Assembly: GCA_034336665.1 (NCBI GenBank)
Contig: CM067565.1
Location: 83,206,858 to 83,270,857, forward strand
Source: Luscinia megarhynchos
Taxonomy: Eukaryota; Chordata; Aves; Passeriformes; Turdidae
Direction: 5' to 3'
DNA length: 64,000 bases
The first letter of the stretch is position 1. The number at the start of each line of letters is the position of its first letter. This document shows positions 61,927 to 64,000 of this stretch, one piece after another. Under the pieces are notes generated by a model that saw only the letters and a program-made list of their open reading frames with translations, was not told the origin of the DNA and did not search any database. Made by a program: the position numbers and the translations under genes.

Positions 61927-62667
61927 TAGCTTGGAGGAGGATGAGTTAATTTGTTCTCTGGCCCCAAAGTAGATTTTGGTTCCTTTCACTAGCTAGCAAA
62001 AGAAATCTTGGCTGATAATACCTCCTGTGTGGTAGGTACAATGCTGCTCCTTGCTTGGACAGCATCAAATACCCATTCTTGTATTCTGCTTTTTCTATGG
62101 TAATTTTAGACAGGGGGAAGTATACCTACATAGACAAGCACAATTATGTTTGTATATACCATGTACATTTCCTTCCAAGAGACTGATGAAATATCTCAAT
62201 CCACACATTGTGGGGACTGTAATAGTTTACCAGTTGTTGGTAGACAAAGTCTGGCTATGGTGCTTCTGGTGCTTTGTGATTATGCCAAAACACACAGATC
62301 CATAATTTAAGATGCTTAATTACCTGGCTAAGTGGGAATTCTGATGCTAGAAGAAGTTGGGGAGGCCTGTGAAAATTACTGACAGTACTATCCTGTGCTT
62401 CTGACCATATTAATTTAAATTGCTTTCATGGTCCTCATCCAAACTCAAATACTGTTGTAGTGACTCATTATGAGGAAAGTTCTATCTCAGACTTTTTGCC
62501 ATGGCTGAGCATGGACGATCATTCAAAAAGCAAACATGAGGGATGTTTATTTGAGAGAAACATCAGCTATATGTCTGAATATTTTTAAAAGGACATTAAG
62601 TTTTGGATGCCTAAATTTTTGGATGTCCAGCTTGAGAAGCAATAAAGGGAACTCATTTTCCATAAGA

Positions 62668-62936
62668 TCCATATAATCATTAAGGTTGGAAAAAGCCTCC
62701 AAGATTCTAGAGTCCAACACTTCACTGCACACCACCTTGTCAAACTAAACCATAGCACTGAGTCCCATGTCCAGTCATTTCTTGAACATCTCCAGAGATG
62801 GTCACCCCACAACTTCCCTGAGAAGCTCATTTGAATGCTTGACAACCCTTTCAGTTAAGAAATTCCCCTGGATCTCCAACCTGAGCATCCTCTGGAACAG
62901 TTTGAGGATATGTTCTCTCATCCTGCTGCTGATTGC
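62668..62936 (-). mobile_element. CR1 LINE 3' part, minus strand
   Basis: Plus-strand reading begins ATATAATCATTAAGGTTGGA, the reverse complement of a CR1 end. It continues CCATGTCCAGTCATTTCTTG, CTTGACAACCCTTTCAGTTA and GATATGTTCTCTCATCCTGC. Its order and wording follow the copy at 23968-24405 closely, so both are of one subfamily. This copy stops soon after CTGCTGCTGATTGC, where the other runs on for a further 170 bases. Minus-strand frames 62585-62845 and 62802-63077 overlap it and are not genes. Confidence 0.95.
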
Positions 62937-64000
62937 AAAATCAAAATGAAAGCTGATGACAGATATCATAGATGTAGACACTGAGATCCACATCACATCC
63001 TCTTTAGTAGTGTTTGCCACAGCTAGACTTACACAAATATGTTTGCAAATCCATTTGCATTCTGTCTTTTGACACATGGTTTCATGTGTTACACAGATTT
63101 ACTGTGTTAGTGGGAGAAATGGCAGGGCTACTTAATAGTAGCCAGTGGCTTAAAACATCTACCATCTGACAAACCCTTCAGCTGCTACCTTGTACCAGCT
63201 TTCATCCCACTTGCTGTCACATCTGTGATTAGCAGGTAAAGCTCACTTCATAAGCTATAAATTAAGGTTTTTGTAAAGACTAGGAGAACAAAACAGTAAA
63301 GAATTGCTTGTGTAAGGAAGTAATTGTGGAACATTGGCATCCAGATATTGTGCTGTGACATGACAGGAGTCTCTGTTTGCCATTTGTAGCAAAAGAGAAA
63401 TGAACACTGGTGTGTCAGAATGCCTTGGGGATACAGTTCCCTTTTCTAAAATAAGGCTGAAGACAGTGAGAAATTTTACTTAGAGCTGCGATGTCTTAGA
63501 TTGCATAGAATAGTTCTGGCTATCTCCATTCTTTCTGTGCTAGATGAGATGTGGAGATAATGATTCACAAGGTAAAATATGCTCTTATTAATAGATTTTC
63601 CACAAATGAACATAGAGAGCCAGCAGAGCCACACACGATGTTATTTGGTCCATGAGGAGCAATACAATTCATAATTAGTTTCATTTACATGTGTCCAGTG
63701 GCCACTGCAAAAGTAATTTGTTTTTATCCCTATCTCCAGAAATCATTCTCAAATAACTATCTTTATATGTGCAACACTGATGAAAATGGAATAATATGCC
63801 ACCAAGAATCTAATAAATTATTCCATCCCCTGGAAGTCACCAACAAAAATAAGAAGATTGCAGAGGCCAATAGGTCATTGTCATTATTTTCTTCTTTGTA
63901 AGTGAATATCCAGCCTACTCAGAGATCCAAGGAAATAAAGGGTTTTATAAGACAATGCTTTAATTCTTGAAAACTAAAGCTATTTCCTAAACCATTTCCC
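62937..64000. other. Non-coding sequence, no gene seen
   Basis: About 1 kb to the window edge. The last frame (63689-63901 plus, 70 codons) shows no recognisable feature. I see no transposon or RNA gene. Confidence 0.6.

Larger units (their letters stand above)
56716..62667. other. Non-coding sequence with hairpin and simple repeats
   Basis: About 6 kb without a supported gene. It contains the hairpin at 57420-57484, the CAAA array at 58541-58602, T runs at 60311-60334 and 61070-61106, and a GA-rich tract at 61885-61926. An AT-rich stretch at 61700-61775 has OTX-type TAATCC and TAATTAATT cores. Open frames of 60-103 codons have no recognisable domain. Confidence 0.6.

Overview
This window looks like non-coding DNA from a bird. 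The transposable-element content is almost entirely CR1 LINE fragments: about fourteen convincing pieces plus one small one, together roughly 4.7 kb or 7 percent of the window. Several keep the CR1 3' signature (a TTCCAACC-type motif followed by ATTCTATG-like ends). No Alu, L1, B1/B2 or other mammalian repeats are visible. The DNA is AT-rich, CpG-poor and has modest microsatellites. Low CR1 density with almost nothing else fits a bird better than a turtle or crocodilian, but the species cannot be named from the sequence alone.

I find no protein-coding gene that I can support. The longest open frames (205, 193, 166, 141 and 129 codons) are antisense to CR1, inside CR1, or have no recognisable domain, biased composition or splice context. 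There is no tRNA, rRNA or known small RNA that I recognise, no CpG island, no CRISPR array and no bacterial-type operon. The window is either intergenic or the inside of a large intron; the sequence does not decide which.

Layout: 1-11.7 kb is mostly unique, with CR1 pieces at 0.7-1.1 kb and 3.1-3.5 kb and a 32-base T run at 4.6 kb. 11.7-14.0 kb is CR1-rich, with a minus-strand piece, a plus-strand piece, and a second minus-strand piece directly abutting the plus one. 14-24 kb is mostly unique, with two plus-strand CR1 3' ends at 17.6-18.3 kb. 24-31 kb has two minus-strand CR1 copies and a GGAT microsatellite. 31-37 kb is mostly unique and holds a perfect 30-bp tandem duplication. 37-40.1 kb has one CR1 end, then a GC-rich block followed by the longest CR1 copy (about 700 bp). 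40-56 kb is mostly unique, with a GGATAT array and one CR1 piece. 56-64 kb has an older CR1/L3-type fragment, a near-perfect 21-bp-stem hairpin at 57.42-57.48 kb, several simple repeats and a final minus-strand CR1.

The items most worth a second look are the microRNA-like hairpin at 57420-57484, the perfect 30-bp tandem duplication at 35544-35603, the GC-rich unassigned block at 39087-39345, long T tracts that CR1 retroposition does not explain, and three AT-rich homeodomain-motif-bearing stretches that could be conserved non-coding elements. No previously undescribed gene system could be supported.
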